Shown here in pieces: positions 45,203-58,620 of a stretch of 64,000 nt of DNA. Where the stretch lies: the NCBI GenBank assembly GCA_963693085.1, contig OY856413.1, forward strand, positions 466,991,879-467,055,878, written 5' to 3'. Source of the stretch: Alisma plantago-aquatica (Eukaryota > Streptophyta > Magnoliopsida > Alismatales > Alismataceae). The notes under the pieces are model-generated. The model was not told the DNA's origin. It did not search any database and saw nothing but the letters and a program-made list of their open reading frames with translations. How positions within the stretch are numbered: the stretch's first letter is position 1; each line of letters starts with the position of its first letter. The position numbers and the translations under genes are program-made.

Positions 45203-47600
45203 GCACTGCGAGTCAACCACCCTTGAATCATATTCATAGTGATCTTTCAAACATGTCCCACATGTTAATGTACTCTAGTGCTAACATAGTGAGTTATAGA
45301 AACACCTTGCCAAAAGTCAGTATTAACTGCATGTCTCTCATCTCTTTGATGTATGTCACACATATGAGATGGAGTTGCCGTAATATGCGATCTAGTATTC
45401 CTTTGCTAGCCTTTAGCCACATTGCATGACCAAGTGCTCCTAACTTGTCATCAATGACCGGAATAACTATAAGTTCATCTCATGAACTTCCAGATCCATA
45501 TAGTATCCACTAATGTTCTCTAACACATGAATACTCTACCTTTTCCTTTTAAATGACTTTATTGGAACGTTTCCATTTATCAACAAACATTCACTTTTAT
45601 ATATCCCATATATATACTTTGCGATTAATTTTTTGTCCTTTTCGAAAGTTCACATCAGTGTAACTCTTTATAGTGAACCCTTCTTTTTTTTCCATAGAAC
45701 TAGTACTTCTCAAGTACTTATCAAGTTCTTATGGCATTCCAGTATCCCTTACTAGAACTAGACAGACATCCACTCGTCATGTCCCACATACGAGTTATCA
45801 GGATGAGCATATCATATTGTCATGTCCTACATACAAGATGATAAATGCATTTTATTCTTTCCATGTCCATACATGCAAGATGATGGGATGATTACATACA
45901 TGATAGATCCATATGTATTCTTAGTTTTCCCATTATTTATAAGAATTGGTCACTTGGCCTTGAGATACTAACTCCATGCAACATGGATAAGTTTTCTCCC
46001 ACTGAATCTATGCATACTGAACCCTTCAGTATAGATTGACAATGTATGCTCTCTCTTTTCAGGTCAAGAGGCTTTTGAGAACTATCTCTATTCCTATCAC
46101 ATAGGAAATATCTCCATCTTCCTTAAAGACAATTTCCACTTTGGATTTCCATTCTAGAACATTTTCATTTCACATCAACATGTGGAATGTGAATACGCTC
46201 CCACTAAATCACAGATTGCTTCTTTAACTTTGACATATCAGACAAACCCTTTGACTATATCATCAAAGTAAAGATCCAACTCTGAGTTTCTTGTACTCAA
46301 TCAATCACATTGATTAGTGCATTGTAACTTATAGAATTCATTTGCATTAATGGATTCACAAACCTTATAGGTTGTATCACGTACACATCCTTGTTTTATT
46401 CCTCATAGGAATGCAGTTTTAGTATCCATATGCCATTCTTAGTCATTAAGTTGCAATCAACAAGCATCATCCTTCTTTAAATGTCATCCATGTGTCTTAA
46501 CACTTAAGACTCATTTGCGCTTATGGATTTCATCCCAATGAGTGCTACCATCTAGGTCATACCTTATGGTTTACTTGGAAGTCATTTAGGATGAAATGGT
46601 CATAAACCATAACTCAAAATCTGGTTCCTCATATTCATCTAGATAGTTGACTCATCACATGACCAACTTATCACATAGATATTTGAGGTGTTATCTGTCA
46701 AGGATATAAGAACTCACAACTCTTTGTGATTCTCAATGTCCTCTATTAGTGTAGAGTATTCTAAGAAGAATTTAGTTATTTGATAATCATCCTCTAACTC
46801 CTTAGAGTATGACTCCTTGTTGATTTAGACATCACCATGCCTTAATCATGAGTTCACTTTGATACACTAACATAATCACTCATAAGTATTTCAAACATTT
46901 GGTCCAAGTATTTCATTCATTGATCTCATCATGAATTAACACTTTACCAAATTCGTACTTCATCTATGATATTCTTGAACACTTCAAGATATTCATATTG
47001 GTATTTCTCTAAACACCGCTTGAAGTATTAGAATCAACTCTAATAGGTGTGTAAATACATCACATGTATTATACCTAATAGGATAATCATTCTCCCACTA
47101 CCTTAGTGAAGATTGATTAATCATGTCTAGGAGATTCATGTCTCTTACTGGTTCTCTAACCAAAAGAGTCTAGCTTATCCATCATATGGAAACTAGAAAT
47201 GAACTTCTCATGATTTATGCTAATTTGATTGTTTGAGTTATCAATAACTTTTAGGTATCACTTTATCTTATGCATACCAAGTACCACAAGATAAACAATC
47301 CATTGCCACAAAGATTGAAACATCAACGTTATTAATTGCCATTATTGTCATACAATATGCAAAAATAATGTGTTTCTATCTATTGGAAAATATGAAATAG
47401 CAGTTCATAACTCTATTACATGCCTTTAAGGATGAAAATAAACTAAAGTACTCCTATCTATGGCAGCAAGACTTGCCCCATTTATTGAGTGCTTTACATT
47501 TTATATCTTGGTATCATATACCTAAACAAAAATGTTACACGTTTATTTCATGACACCTTCAAGTGGAGACGTCCGTCGCCTCCTTCTTCTTTAGTTCTTC
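45203..47600 (-). pseudogene. Shredded pol remnants of B2
   Basis: Same scraps as B1 in the same order. For example, the KTAFL-like codons are followed at once by a TGA (46403-46405), exactly as at 23389-23391 in B1. No continuous pol frame exists. The spacing between scraps matches B1, showing that the deletions are shared. Confidence 0.72.
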
Positions 47601-47633
47601 CAGATAAAGTGGACAATTCCTTTTCCAATGTCT

Positions 47634-48413
47634 TGGTTTTTGTCAATGGTGGCAATTTCCTCTCTTGGTCATGCCTCCCTTGGCCTTGAGAGTTGAAGAC
47701 GACTTTGGCTGCTGGCTAGCATCAGAACCTTTCTTAGCTTTACCCTTGCCCTTGCGCTTGGACTTCCCTTTCTTGCTGCTGATCATCATCACAAACTTAG
47801 GCTTGTCCTTCTTCATCTGTGTCTCGACTGTCCTCAACATGCCCAACAACTCTATCAATGACTTGTCAAAGTTGTTCATGTTGTAGTTCATCACAAACTG
47901 ACTGTATGATTCTGGCAATGATTGTAGTATCACGTCAGTAGCCAACTCTTGGCTCAGGGGAAATCCCAGTCTCGTCAGGTTCTCCACATACCCAATCATC
48001 TTGAGCGTGTGAGGACCAACTGGATCTCCTTCTGTCATGACGCACTTGAACAGTGCCCTGGAGACATCATATCTCTCTTGTCGTGCTCGATCTTCATACA
48101 TGTTCTTGAGATGCTGAGTCATCTCAATGACACCCATGTTCTCATGTTGTCTCTACAACTCGTGGTTCATGGAGCACAACATCAAGCACTTTGCATCAAT
48201 GGCATCATCAGAATGCTTCTTATAAGCATCCCTTTCTGCCTTTGGTGCGGTAGGAGCAGGTTCCTCTGGAACTGGAGTATCCAGGATATAGAGCTTTCTC
48301 TCTTGAGTGAGAACAATTCTCAACGTCCTACACCAGTCATGGAAGTTAGTCCCATTTAGATCGTCCTTCTCAAGGACCGGTCACAACGAAAAATTATTGT
48401 TGTTTGTTGTCAT
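47634..48413 (-). pseudogene. Copia-type Gag of B2, nearly complete
   Basis: Reading leftward from an ATG at 48413 (MTTNNNNFSLRPVL) the Gag runs about 260 residues: NFHDWCRTLRIVL, then MLCSMNHEL and, after one internal stop near 48155 (a CAG-to-TAG type change), RQHENMGVIEMTQHLKNMY, LFKCVMTEG, GFPLSQELATDVILQSLP, QFVMNYNMNN, LIELLGMLRTVE and a Lys-rich tail. This is the copia (UBN2-type) capsid region. The zinc knuckle follows with CX2[stop]X4HX4C spacing: the second Cys codon is TGA, ending the frame at about 47640, and HWKRNC and LYLEELKKK continue after it. One or two base changes separate it from an intact Gag. Confidence 0.8.
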
Positions 48414-49809
48414 TTGAACTACAAAAGGAAATATATGCAATTTAGTCCAAAACTCAATTTTGACTTATTTGATTGATTTGAAAAGTTTGACGATATAATT
48501 AGGACTTTAATTAATTATCGCTCCTACTATTTTATTCAAATTGATAGCCCTCACAATCAATTCAGAAGATTGCAGTGAACAATCTTCTAGTGGGTCAAGA
48601 TCCGTATTTCATCAAGTCATGAGTCAGCTTTGGCTGATCGCCCACAATCTTGACTATTTAGGTAGGTCATCATGCCAATTGAATCATATGCAACTCTTGA
48701 TGAATGAACATGCGCAACACCTTGCCATGAACATTCCTTGCCTCTGGGCCTAGACGCTCTAAGAATCACATGTTAAGTCTAACCCAAAAGCCGACACGGT
48801 AAACATGCACCCTTCTTTGGCAGAACCTACATGTTTACCCTTCACACTTCCGCGAGATAGACGACACACCATGCTTTTTGGCGTAACCTACGCTTGGTCG
48901 ATCAAGTTTTTCATGTGTGCCATTAATGGAAGGCATTAAAGACTTAATATTTATATGAAGGATTTGGTTTTTATAGGTACAAATACATATCCAATCACCA
49001 CAATACATAGTATGTATCATATACATGCTATATCCCACAGAAAACATGTGAAACGATAAAAACAATGATTATGGCCATCCTAATGTGATTCCTTGAGCCA
49101 AGAGGAATCACAGTCATCTAGGTCTACATCACATGCAACTTGTCCATGATGAAGTGATATAGCCATCCGAGTTGATCAACTCATCACACGAATGACCTAC
49201 TCATCTTGGCTGGTCGTTTGGGCGCCACCAGCCGATCGGTTAGCTCCTCCAACCGATCAGTTTGCCTGGTCGTCATGCATCTCCTCAGGTCACCACCCAC
49301 TCGACTCGCTCCTCGAGCCGATCGTCTGGATCACCAACCGATCAGTTCACTGCTTGAACCGATCGTCTCATTCGTCGTCAGATCATCTTCCGTTCTTTAA
49401 CATAACAGAAAATAAAAGATCTATCCTATTTTATATTTATATTGGGAAACCCCGAGTTACATTCGGGGGAGCAAGGGTAGGAAAAAAAATATTGAGTTAT
49501 TTTGAGTTACATCAGGAATAAGAGATGGAGAATCAGTGTACAGACTGAGATGCAAGAAACCACATACAACCAAGCACACATACATAGGGTTTAATGGCCA
49601 TAACCATGCTATACATCCACCACAAAACTCGTTTAAGGGCGACGCGTATCGAGTGCATTCATATTACATATCATATATGTATATAGGGATTTGTGGTTTT
49701 AGGATTGGACATGCATAAAGCCAATTTTATTTGTATCGTATGTAATAAATAAAGGTGACAAACCAAAATTGATCACATCGACAATCCTAAAGTATAGAGC
49801 AGTTGACGT
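48414..49809 (-). other. Leader of B2 with a GATCGGTT motif cluster
   Basis: Untranslated region matching 19998-21480 of B1 on the other strand, including the cgatcggttagctcc / aaccgatcag cluster at 49215-49375. Confidence 0.7.
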
Positions 49810-49822
49810 GGCTTGGATACCA
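49810..49822 (-). other. Primer binding site of B2 (altered)
   Basis: The minus strand reads TGGTATCCAAGCC. The first seven bases match the tRNA-Met site, but CAGAG has become CCAAG relative to B1. It lies one base from the LTR end. Confidence 0.75.
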
Positions 49823-49823
49823 C

Positions 49824-52057
49824 TGTTGGGTTTTAGGGGAGACAGAGAAGGCAGCAAAAACAAAAATTTTCTTCTCCCAAACCCACAATAAATGAATCGC
49901 GCCAACGTTTATACAGTAGGAAGGATAGTTTGCAGAGGCATGCCTTGTCACGAGGCTTGCTCGGCAACGTTACCTCGTAGCTTGCGCGGTCTTCACCTCC
50001 GGTCTTAGACGGTGTCTGAGCAACTCCTGGTCACACCGAGACTGGCACCTCATGGTCTCATCGGGATTGACAACTGTACTCTGAGAAGTAGAAGTCTCCG
50101 GCCTCTGAAGTAGTCCACACAAACCACCTGGAACTCTGATCTCCTTGTCACACAAGGAATCGAAAGGAGTCACACCCTCCTGTCGGCGTACTAGTCACCG
50201 ACACACTCTCCTGCAACTAGTCACTTTCTGCAGTTGTCTTTCCCTTACTGTGCCTCCCTTATCGGGTAGCACTTGCTTCAGCTCCCTCAGTTACCAAAAC
50301 GAGAGAGAACAACAACTTTGCAGAGCAACTGGTGCAATGAGTTTTTGTACATGAGAAGCCCCCAATACCCCTATATATAGGAGGGTCATGGGACAGGGTT
50401 CTCCACCCCGGGAAATGTGGGATTAAAGCAGGAGTAGAAGGGTTTGAGATTTTCTACAAAACAACCAACTACGCCACCTGAACCGATCGTTTCATACATG
50501 AAATGATCGGTTGGGGAGTTAAGCCGAACGGTTCACACCTCAACCGATCGGTTGGGGCACCTGAGCCGATCAGTTCACTTATGAGCCGATCAGTTTGTGA
50601 TCCTAGTCCAACTCAAATTGACTTTTGTATTTGTTTCCAACTAATCAAATATTAATCCTTGTCCAAATCGAATTTGTACAAGTGAAACAAATTGTATTTG
50701 TAAAATAGTCTTCTAACTTTCCAAACGATCTCGGTTGGTTAGTTGAGCCGATCGGTTCAACCCTTGACCTGGTCATCTCAGCCTGTCTTGAGCCAATCAG
50801 TTCATCACATGATCCAATCGGTTCACCAATCTGAGCCGATCGGTTCATCCCATGAGCCGATCAGTTGGGATAGTACACTTATGCAAAACCAGTCAATTGC
50901 AATTTCAATAAATATGATACTCTAATAAATCGGTCCAATACCTTGAACACTATGATATTGATCTATCAATTAATTGAGTGTTTAATTGAACTACTAAACT
51001 CCTTTAGTAATCAATACAAACATCATTTGTGGATAAAATCCTCTTCCAGGTTAAATCCTATGTGTGTGACCCTATAGGTTCATTTCACGTTGACAGTGAA
51101 TGTCCATAACACTTATGACTTCACAAGCAAAGAGTGGTGCCTAGTCGCACATCAATGCTACCTAAGTGAAATAGAAAGTTAGAGAACGACTTTCAATCCT
51201 ACAATCTGTGAATGGTGTTACAGTGAATGTATAATTCCTTTGTCACTGATATCCCGAATGAACTCAAGGCATGGAACAATCATCCTATCAACGTTCATTC
51301 CCTTTCTTGATCTCAGAGTAGATTGGAGGAGATATGTATGACATCAATATCACATACTAATTCACACATGCATGCACACGCCTATCTCGATCCTACTCAT
51401 CAAGTGGCCATGGATATCAAACTCCGTCAGGAGGGAAAAATCCCATATCTATCACTCACCCCTCAAAATCCCCATGTGTCAAAGCCACCCAATCATCACC
51501 TTTATAACAACCCATGTTTCAGGACCACATTTGATGATGTCAAAGTGTACCCAACGACATGTGTTGAGTGCAGTGATTTTAGGTCAAAGAATCACACTCA
51601 CCACCATCACTGTGAGAACTGACTATGACTACCATGTCATGGTTCCATGTGTCAAACTCACGGTGGGTTTGTCCGATAAACTTGTTCTCTAACAAGTACC
51701 TATGTGTTTGGTTTGATATCTCCGTATCATGACTAATGAGATCATGTCATCAACCAACACCACAGTCTAGTCTTGTGTGGCATTGCTATTTATCTACCTT
51801 CCACAATGACATCCGACTAGGGACATAATAAGAATGTACAAACTCTTAGCATCCATATGATCTCATCATTCAAGTCCTGAACCTGAAAGCATACATCATT
51901 GAATATTGTCATTCTCTAGACATTCAATATGTTCTATCATTATCTCATTTGACTAAACCAGAAAGAATTGGAGGCTTGCCTTTGATGTTTATCAAATCAA
52001 TCTTAATGTATCCCACCAATCATCCCATGATTGGCTCTCAGGGCATACATACCAACA
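49824..52057 (-). repeat. 5' LTR of B2
   Basis: Minus-strand LTR, TGTTGGTATGTATGCC (52057) to CCCAACA (49824). It aligns with 42950-45191. Motif arrays lie at about 50480-50600 and 50740-50870 and the TATA-like box ctatatatag at 50371-50380. Confidence 0.94.
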
Positions 52058-52062
52058 CACTC

Positions 52063-53633
52063 ATGGTAGACTGTGGGGGGGGGGGAAATAATAGGGTTTC
52101 TAGTAAATGTATCAACACAACACAATGTTAGACATCCAAAGGACTTGAGGACACCTCCACCTAGCAGTGATGATTGGTTGTAGCCACTATAGTCACGAGG
52201 TGTATTAGGAGTACTACCGTAATATAAACAAACTAGTTACCATTCATGAGTGTGATAATGCCATAGAGAAGTTAAGGATCCTCCCCTCATGTAGAGGTCA
52301 TGATTTAGAGAGTATATTAATCAAATCTATACTTTTGGTCTAAAAGGGGGAAATATTTATATTCTATTCTTACATCTTGAGATTGTTTCTTTCTTTACAT
52401 ATTGGGCTTGTTGCTTTCCATATATCATGGGACTATTGCTTGATAATTATCTTTCATAGATCTTTATTTTCTAGTTAAAGTATTCAAATTCTCAAAACAA
52501 TCATGTTTACCACACTAAAAAATTCCTTAGATCAATCTAAAAGTTATCAAACAATATCCCAAACTATCTCCTAGAATGCAACACACAATTAGGACTCCCA
52601 ATCTTGATCAAACCATCTCCAATTTTTTTTCACATCCTACACCATGTTATTAGGCCACCATATAAACATTCACAAAACAAATTAGCCTGTGCCAAGCCAT
52701 TAGGGTGCTACGATTCACCCTCAATGGTTAAGTCATCTTGAGTTTTTAGTTAATGTCTTTCATGGTTCCTACTTTGTTGTAAAAGGCTTTAGAAAATAAT
52801 TCCCAAGAGATTTCATGTTTTGAAAAACCTTTCCAAGATATTTTTTCCCTTTCCAAGATATTTTGGTATGATCTACATTGAAAGGCCACCTATTTTTAGT
52901 CTCATAGTTTGAATCCATTACTTGTGTTTACCTATAAAAAGCCTTTTCTACCTACTTAATCACTACCAAAACTTAGTTAAGTTACTGGAAAATCGTTTTG
53001 GACACCTTCAAATCATGAATACTAGTAAAACATATCAGCAAGGTAGTACAATCATGGCAACCTCTTTAAGAAACATTTATCAACTAAAAAATCAAACCAT
53101 TAACCTCACAACCAAAGGTAGCTTATTTCAACACGCACAAGCTATATCCTTTCATGTACAAACCACATTTTTCTTCAACCACACACTTCAGACCTGATCT
53201 ACATTAAAATGCATGCATGGTCATCCATTCTTATAACTACTAGCTGCTTGAAGGACTCGTCAAACCAGTTTTATCCTTTCAAAATTGGCCTCCCAGTTAT
53301 AATGCAAGCCTACTCTCCATTAAGCTTGGGCATAACTCCCATATCATAGTTAATTACCACCTCATTTTCTGTGCATATTATGTCTCTATTTTATACTAAG
53401 ATGTCACCCATTAGCAAGACGGCCTACCTATCTTCACCTACCACCCAACGATCTTGGACCACAACCACAAACTAGAGCACCCACCTTGAATTTGTATTAA
53501 ATGGCCAGCCTTCTTGAAGAACACTTACTCTTGGATTATGACCATAAACTAGACCACTTGGTCTTGGCATGAAATCCTTAAAAGAGGCCCACATTTTCTC
53601 CTTATCCATGCCCCACACGAATCTTGTCTTAGT
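52063..53633. other. Unassigned sequence between B2 and F
   Basis: About 1.6 kb with a G-run at 52074-52085 and otherwise AT-rich sequence. No open frame or repeat family recognised. It may include a decayed upstream part of the gypsy relic at 61640-62460, with which it was contiguous before F inserted. Confidence 0.4.
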
Positions 53634-53638
53634 ACTAT

Positions 53639-56470
53639 TATCACATAACTATTTTTACCGCAATCCCAATCCCATTGCCTAGATAGTGGTAAAAGGATTG
53701 AAGTGCCCGTCCTTGAGTTGCATATACGATAAGAAATTATAACTCAAAAACTAGATATTTAAAGAACAAAATAACCCAATATAGGAGATATAATTGATGT
53801 ATCATTATCATCAGAGTACATGGAGTGCGGAAGCGATCTAGTCAATGTTCCATTTATTTACCTAAAATCAAGAAAACCAAAATGGTTTATTTACATAATT
53901 GATGTATCCTTGTCATCAGAGTGCATGGTACACCATCAAAATCAAGTAAAATGGTTTATAGAAAAAGAGTATACTTGGCAGGACTTCTATTCAAAAGTAT
54001 AAAAAACAATTTCTAAAACCAAAATTTATTTGACAAGTTGTATATTTCAAACAATTCGACTTTTATTACAAGTTCCCATTATGCTGTAATCGAAAAGCAT
54101 TATTATATTTTTTTTGACTCCGTCCCCCCAACACGATGGAGGAGGTCACCATGATCCTTCTCTCCATATGAGGTAGGATGCCAATGTACAAGTCCCAACT
54201 CTGAATGAGGAGGTTGCCTGCACTCAAGATCAACATTATCAACATCATCATCATTATCAATATACGGGCAGTCATAATGGGAAACATCATTTATGTTCTC
54301 ATGTTTTTCTCAAAATATAATATAGGAAAAATAGAAGACGAAACATAGGGAACAATAGCTCAATCAAATTATCAAGAGATACATAAAAAGTATCTTCAAT
54401 ACAACCAAGGAGGAGATATAATAGTGTACCTTTCACTAAATATTTAGAGTATAATCAATATCTGAATCAATAGGTCAACCCTTCGAGTTAGATTCTAAAT
54501 CACAATATTGGATCAAGGGTCAAGATCATGATGTTTAGAATATCATGTTTCAATGTTTAGTATTAGGGTTACACTTTTCCTATGTCAACCTTAGGGTTAG
54601 GACATTCACTTATAACAACCAATATTACAATATGTCCAACATTATTTCAAGTGTCAAGCATTTTTAAGTGAGAATGACTTACCTAGATTTTCTAGGATCA
54701 TATGTGTTCACCCTAATTATCATGATCAATATCCAATTCATCATCAAATTTCTAGATCATCATCATGATAGTTAGCATCATTGAAAATCAAGATTTGATT
54801 GATGGGTCAAATGTATATCAAGGGTTTTGCAAGATCAAGATCAATATCCAGAATACTCATTATTCATAAAGATTATATTTAGTATTGAATCAAGTGAAAA
54901 GATCTAGACCACTAATTATTCATTTTCAAGAGTGGATGAGTCAACTAGGTTAGATCTGGGTTACAATTTCAAGCTAATCATTAGAGTCAAGTATTAGGGT
55001 TTCCAAAATCTAATCATACTTATGGAGTCATTTAGAAAAATTAAATAAGAAAGAGATCAATATTTAGGTATATCAGTGAGAATCCTTTGCAATCAGGTTT
55101 CAAAAGTATTTTTAATAAATTCCTTGGATTTTTTTAATCAATATTGACTATTTATTTGTACATTTTGGAGCTAGGAATTAGGAGATAAAATTTTTGCACG
55201 TTTTGACCAATTATTAGCTTTTTGAGCAGAGAAGAGAAAAAAATAAATTAATATGGAAAAATAGGGACCACTGGATTACACGATCGTATGGATGGGATCA
55301 TGCCACATAGGTGTCGTGGCTTGTTGGTCCAGGTCTGGTTCAATATCTTGGTTCAGCTGGTTCGCTTCTCTAATAACTGGTTCAACTGGGTTCTTTGAGC
55401 CGGCTCTAAAGTCTTATGGATCGGTAGTTTTGGGAACCTTTCTCCCCTCGTTTGGTAATCCTCATGTGGCCAGAAGACAAGCAAAGGAAGCTCTCCAGTG
55501 TGGAGGGGCTTCAGGAGCAAGAGGGATCGAGTGAGGCTATGAGCAAGCCGTCTGAGCTCGCCACAACCTTGCGGATTGGATGACGGTGGCAGATTGAGGC
55601 AAGGTGTCGAGGGAGAGGAATGCCCAAAGTGGGCTTCTTGGTGGTACTACACCAGTAGCAAGGAGGTTTAGGATAAAACTGGGGTTCTCGGGGCTGAGGG
55701 AGTGAGCAAGAAAGGGTCTCGTAGCTTGGTGTGGTGTATGCGATCCTTGGGGGGTTATATAGCATTCAGGGGTAGATTTAGGGTAAATCGAATTATTTCT
55801 CTTAGCCATGGCCGCCGGAGTGAGAACGCTAGGAAAAGGGATCATTTTTGTGGAAAAACCTATCCTTAATGGAAGTCAAAATTGGGCTCGTTGAGATTGA
55901 ATTCACGAGAGGAGTGATTCTATCTGCTTAGATTTACAAACCGAGGTCGTGAGCGGGAGATCTCATATCTCGGTCTCATTTACTCCTCCACATTGATTGC
56001 GGGAGGTAGGAGATGATGAAATGGCTGATGGATCCGTCCTTGATCTATGGGAAGGAGATCCAAGGGCTGAAACTCAGATGGCTGACTTGGACAAGTAAAA
56101 AAAAGAGCAAATAAAAGGCAATAAAAAGGGTTTTTAGATACGAAATTTCAAATATTCGCAGACAGCTGTCAGAATGTCCAAATGAGATGAAATTTGGAGC
56201 ATAGCTTCACCAAAATGTGGAGAATATTTAGAGAAATTTGAACCAAAAGATGAGGTTTTATTGAAATTTTTTTTTTCTTTGAACAAAGTGATGATTGAAT
56301 ATAATTTGTGGTGTTATAATGTGCATAAAGTTCATATTGATCACCAAATTTTGTATTTGAGTCTCAACATTGATTATGAAGACAAGAAAAATGATTTGGG
56401 GTCATGAGTGAGTATACAGAGGTCAAAAGAGTAATTAATTCATTCTTATGCTAATATCCACTTTGTCACA
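53639..56470 (-). repeat. 3' LTR of element F
   Basis: It aligns with 58621-61498. On the minus strand it starts TGTGACAAAGTGG; the outer end, CA on that strand, has decayed so that the plus strand begins tatcacataac where the sister has tgtcacgaaac. It has a TATA-like gctatataacccc near 55750-55765 on the minus strand. Open frames at 55292-55534 and 55537-55845 are shared with the sister LTR and are not genes. Confidence 0.9.
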
Positions 56471-56490
56471 TCCTTCTCTCCTTAAAAAGG
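56471..56490 (-). other. Polypurine tract of element F
   Basis: The minus strand reads CTTTTTAAGGAGAGAAGGA, directly before TGTGACAAAG of the LTR. Confidence 0.82.
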
Positions 56491-58604
56491 AATTTTGTCC
56501 CCAAAATTCAAAAAATCCTCAAAATTGGGATCATCAAAATCTAGGTCATATCCTCAAATATAGGAGTGTCCTCAACTATTAAATCAAAATAATGTCCTCA
56601 AAGTTCAAATAGTCCAATAATCATAATTGGGATTCATGTTCCATATCATAACCAACTTGGTACCAACATCATTTCATCATTGAGAAATTGAGTATCAAGA
56701 TCATTGCATATATTGTTCAAAGTCATCATATGTGTCACAAATATGGAAAGCAACCTATTGATCACAAATTTGGAGAGATCATATTTTAGATAAAACAAAT
56801 AGAGTTCTTGAATCAAGTTTACAAGGTGACTTTCAATCCCAATATCTCAGGGTCCTAGCTTCTACATTGGCCTAGGTGGGGTTATACATCCATGATTTGA
56901 AATTTCATATTTCAACAATTCGAGACAACATCATACTTTCAATATCATTATTTTGAGCTCAAAATCAATGGGAGGTCCCACCCTAGTCCTAATGAAAGTA
57001 AACCCTAAGTCATAAATCAAGAGAGACAAAATAGTCATCATTTCAAAATTTCAAAATTTGGGATTATGAGAGTCACTATTTATATGTCAAGGGTGGTCTC
57101 AAGATCCATATCAAGTTTCAAGATTTTGTTCATCAATATCAAGAGTTGAAGTTTAGACATCAAGATCATATGTATAAATATTCCAAAGCTAGGGTTTAGA
57201 TTCCTATTTAGACCTTAGGGGAGATCACTCATGTATATTTGATTTCGAGCAACAATATTCAAGCAATATTTGAGCAACATATCAAGATTTCATTATCATG
57301 GTATCCAAGGTTGATGAATGATCTAGACCTAGGTCTATCCCAGAAGTCAACTACAAGATATAGTCAACATTATCATATTTTAAGATTGTCATTAGTCATG
57401 ATTCAAGATTGAGTATCAACCTTGGGTTTAACCTATTAGACTTAGACCAACCAATCCAAATTGGGTGATAGGGATACCTTTACAAACTCTAAATGATCAA
57501 CAAGGTAAAAATTTAGAAATATTCATAATAGGGATGTGACTTAGGTTATGGGAGTCATGAGTCAACTACCACCCTAATCTAACACATTACCTACATTAGT
57601 CATGATCCATTGAGCTTATTCAAATAGGGAGAGTATCAATGATCAAATCATATTATACAAGGCCATAAGATAAAAATTCAAGTAGGTCAATAATGTCAAG
57701 ATTTTACAAAGTCAAGGTAATATTTGCATTCCTTCCCTTTTATGATCAAGGTAGTGATATAATTTGGAAAAAAAGTGCATGACTTAGGCCATGCTCATCA
57801 TATCAAAATCGAGATTGCAAAATGCATCAAAAGTAAATAGGAAAATTGTTTTTTTTTGCATTATAGTCTTACATCATTATTTTGTGAGTCTTAGGCTTAG
57901 TTACTTGATGGCATAGTCATGATGTGTATCAAATAGGGTACACAATTGCTTAACTATGTTTGAGGGTTAGTCATCAATAGGGAAACATGGATATTAATCA
58001 AATAGAGACCTCACCAACAATGAGGTATTAGGTATAAGTCATCCTTATTTTGCAATATCATAATTTATATCATTTACCTCAAACATAGGAAGCATGTAGT
58101 CAATTTTTAGCTAATTAATTGAGTTTGCATGATATTAGGGGTCATACATGAGTATTCAAGATTCATTGATCAAAATTGAGTTTTCAAATTAAGGTCAGAT
58201 CATGGTATCATTTTCTTTTTCATAATTTGTAGTGACATTCATTTTTCCCATGCAAAAGCTACCCATAATGGAGACATCATGTGGCAAAAGGTCACAAGAG
58301 AAGGACCACATGAGGAGATGAAAAGACTACCTAATTTTCATCTACTTGGGTGGCTGAGGTAATCCTTAATGAAGTGATGAGATGCTAGAAGACTCTCTAA
58401 GTTTTCAACAGAGAACCTTTAGGTCCAGTTCTGGATCAATTAAGGCAAGGAGAGCGGGGAATCTCAGCCATCGTGAAGACAGATAGGAGAAATTATGCCA
58501 GAACCCCGAGCCTAGACACCTCAATTTTCACCATTATGGATTTTAGGGTTTCCAAGGTTCAAGAGACTCAAGAAATTATTTAATTAAAGTATATGGGAGT
58601 GTGT
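56491..58604 (-). other. Non-coding interior of element F
   Basis: About 2.1 kb, rich in atcaagatt-like words, with no frame of interest on either strand. The part next to the primer site (58490-58540: aaattatgccagaacccc, cctagacacctca) resembles the Tekay leader at 7018-7070. Confidence 0.65.
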
Positions 58605-58618
58605 ATGCTCTGATACCA
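58605..58618 (-). other. Primer binding site of element F (initiator tRNA-Met type)
   Basis: The minus strand reads TGGTATCAGAGCAT, two bases from the LTR end at 58621. Confidence 0.88.
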
Positions 58619-58620
58619 AC

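Larger units (their letters stand above)
42950..52057 (-). mobile_element. Copia-type LTR element B2 (non-autonomous, same family as B1)
   Basis: A 9.1-kb minus-strand element with an exact 5-bp duplication, cactc (42945-42949 and 52058-52062). The 5' LTR is at the right (49824-52057) and the 3' LTR at the left (42950-45191). The interior (45192-49823, 4.6 kb) matches that of B1 in order and length: leader with GATCGGTT cluster, gag, pol scraps, polypurine tract. Gag is nearly whole, pol is shredded. Confidence 0.94.

Noticed and set aside
52074..52085. G homopolymer as a possible functional G-rich site
   Set aside because: A single run without a partner for a quadruplex; it could also be an assembly artefact.
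55292..55534. 80-codon frame similar to that at 60264-60539
   Set aside because: Paired copies in the two LTRs of element F, running antisense, with no recognised motif.
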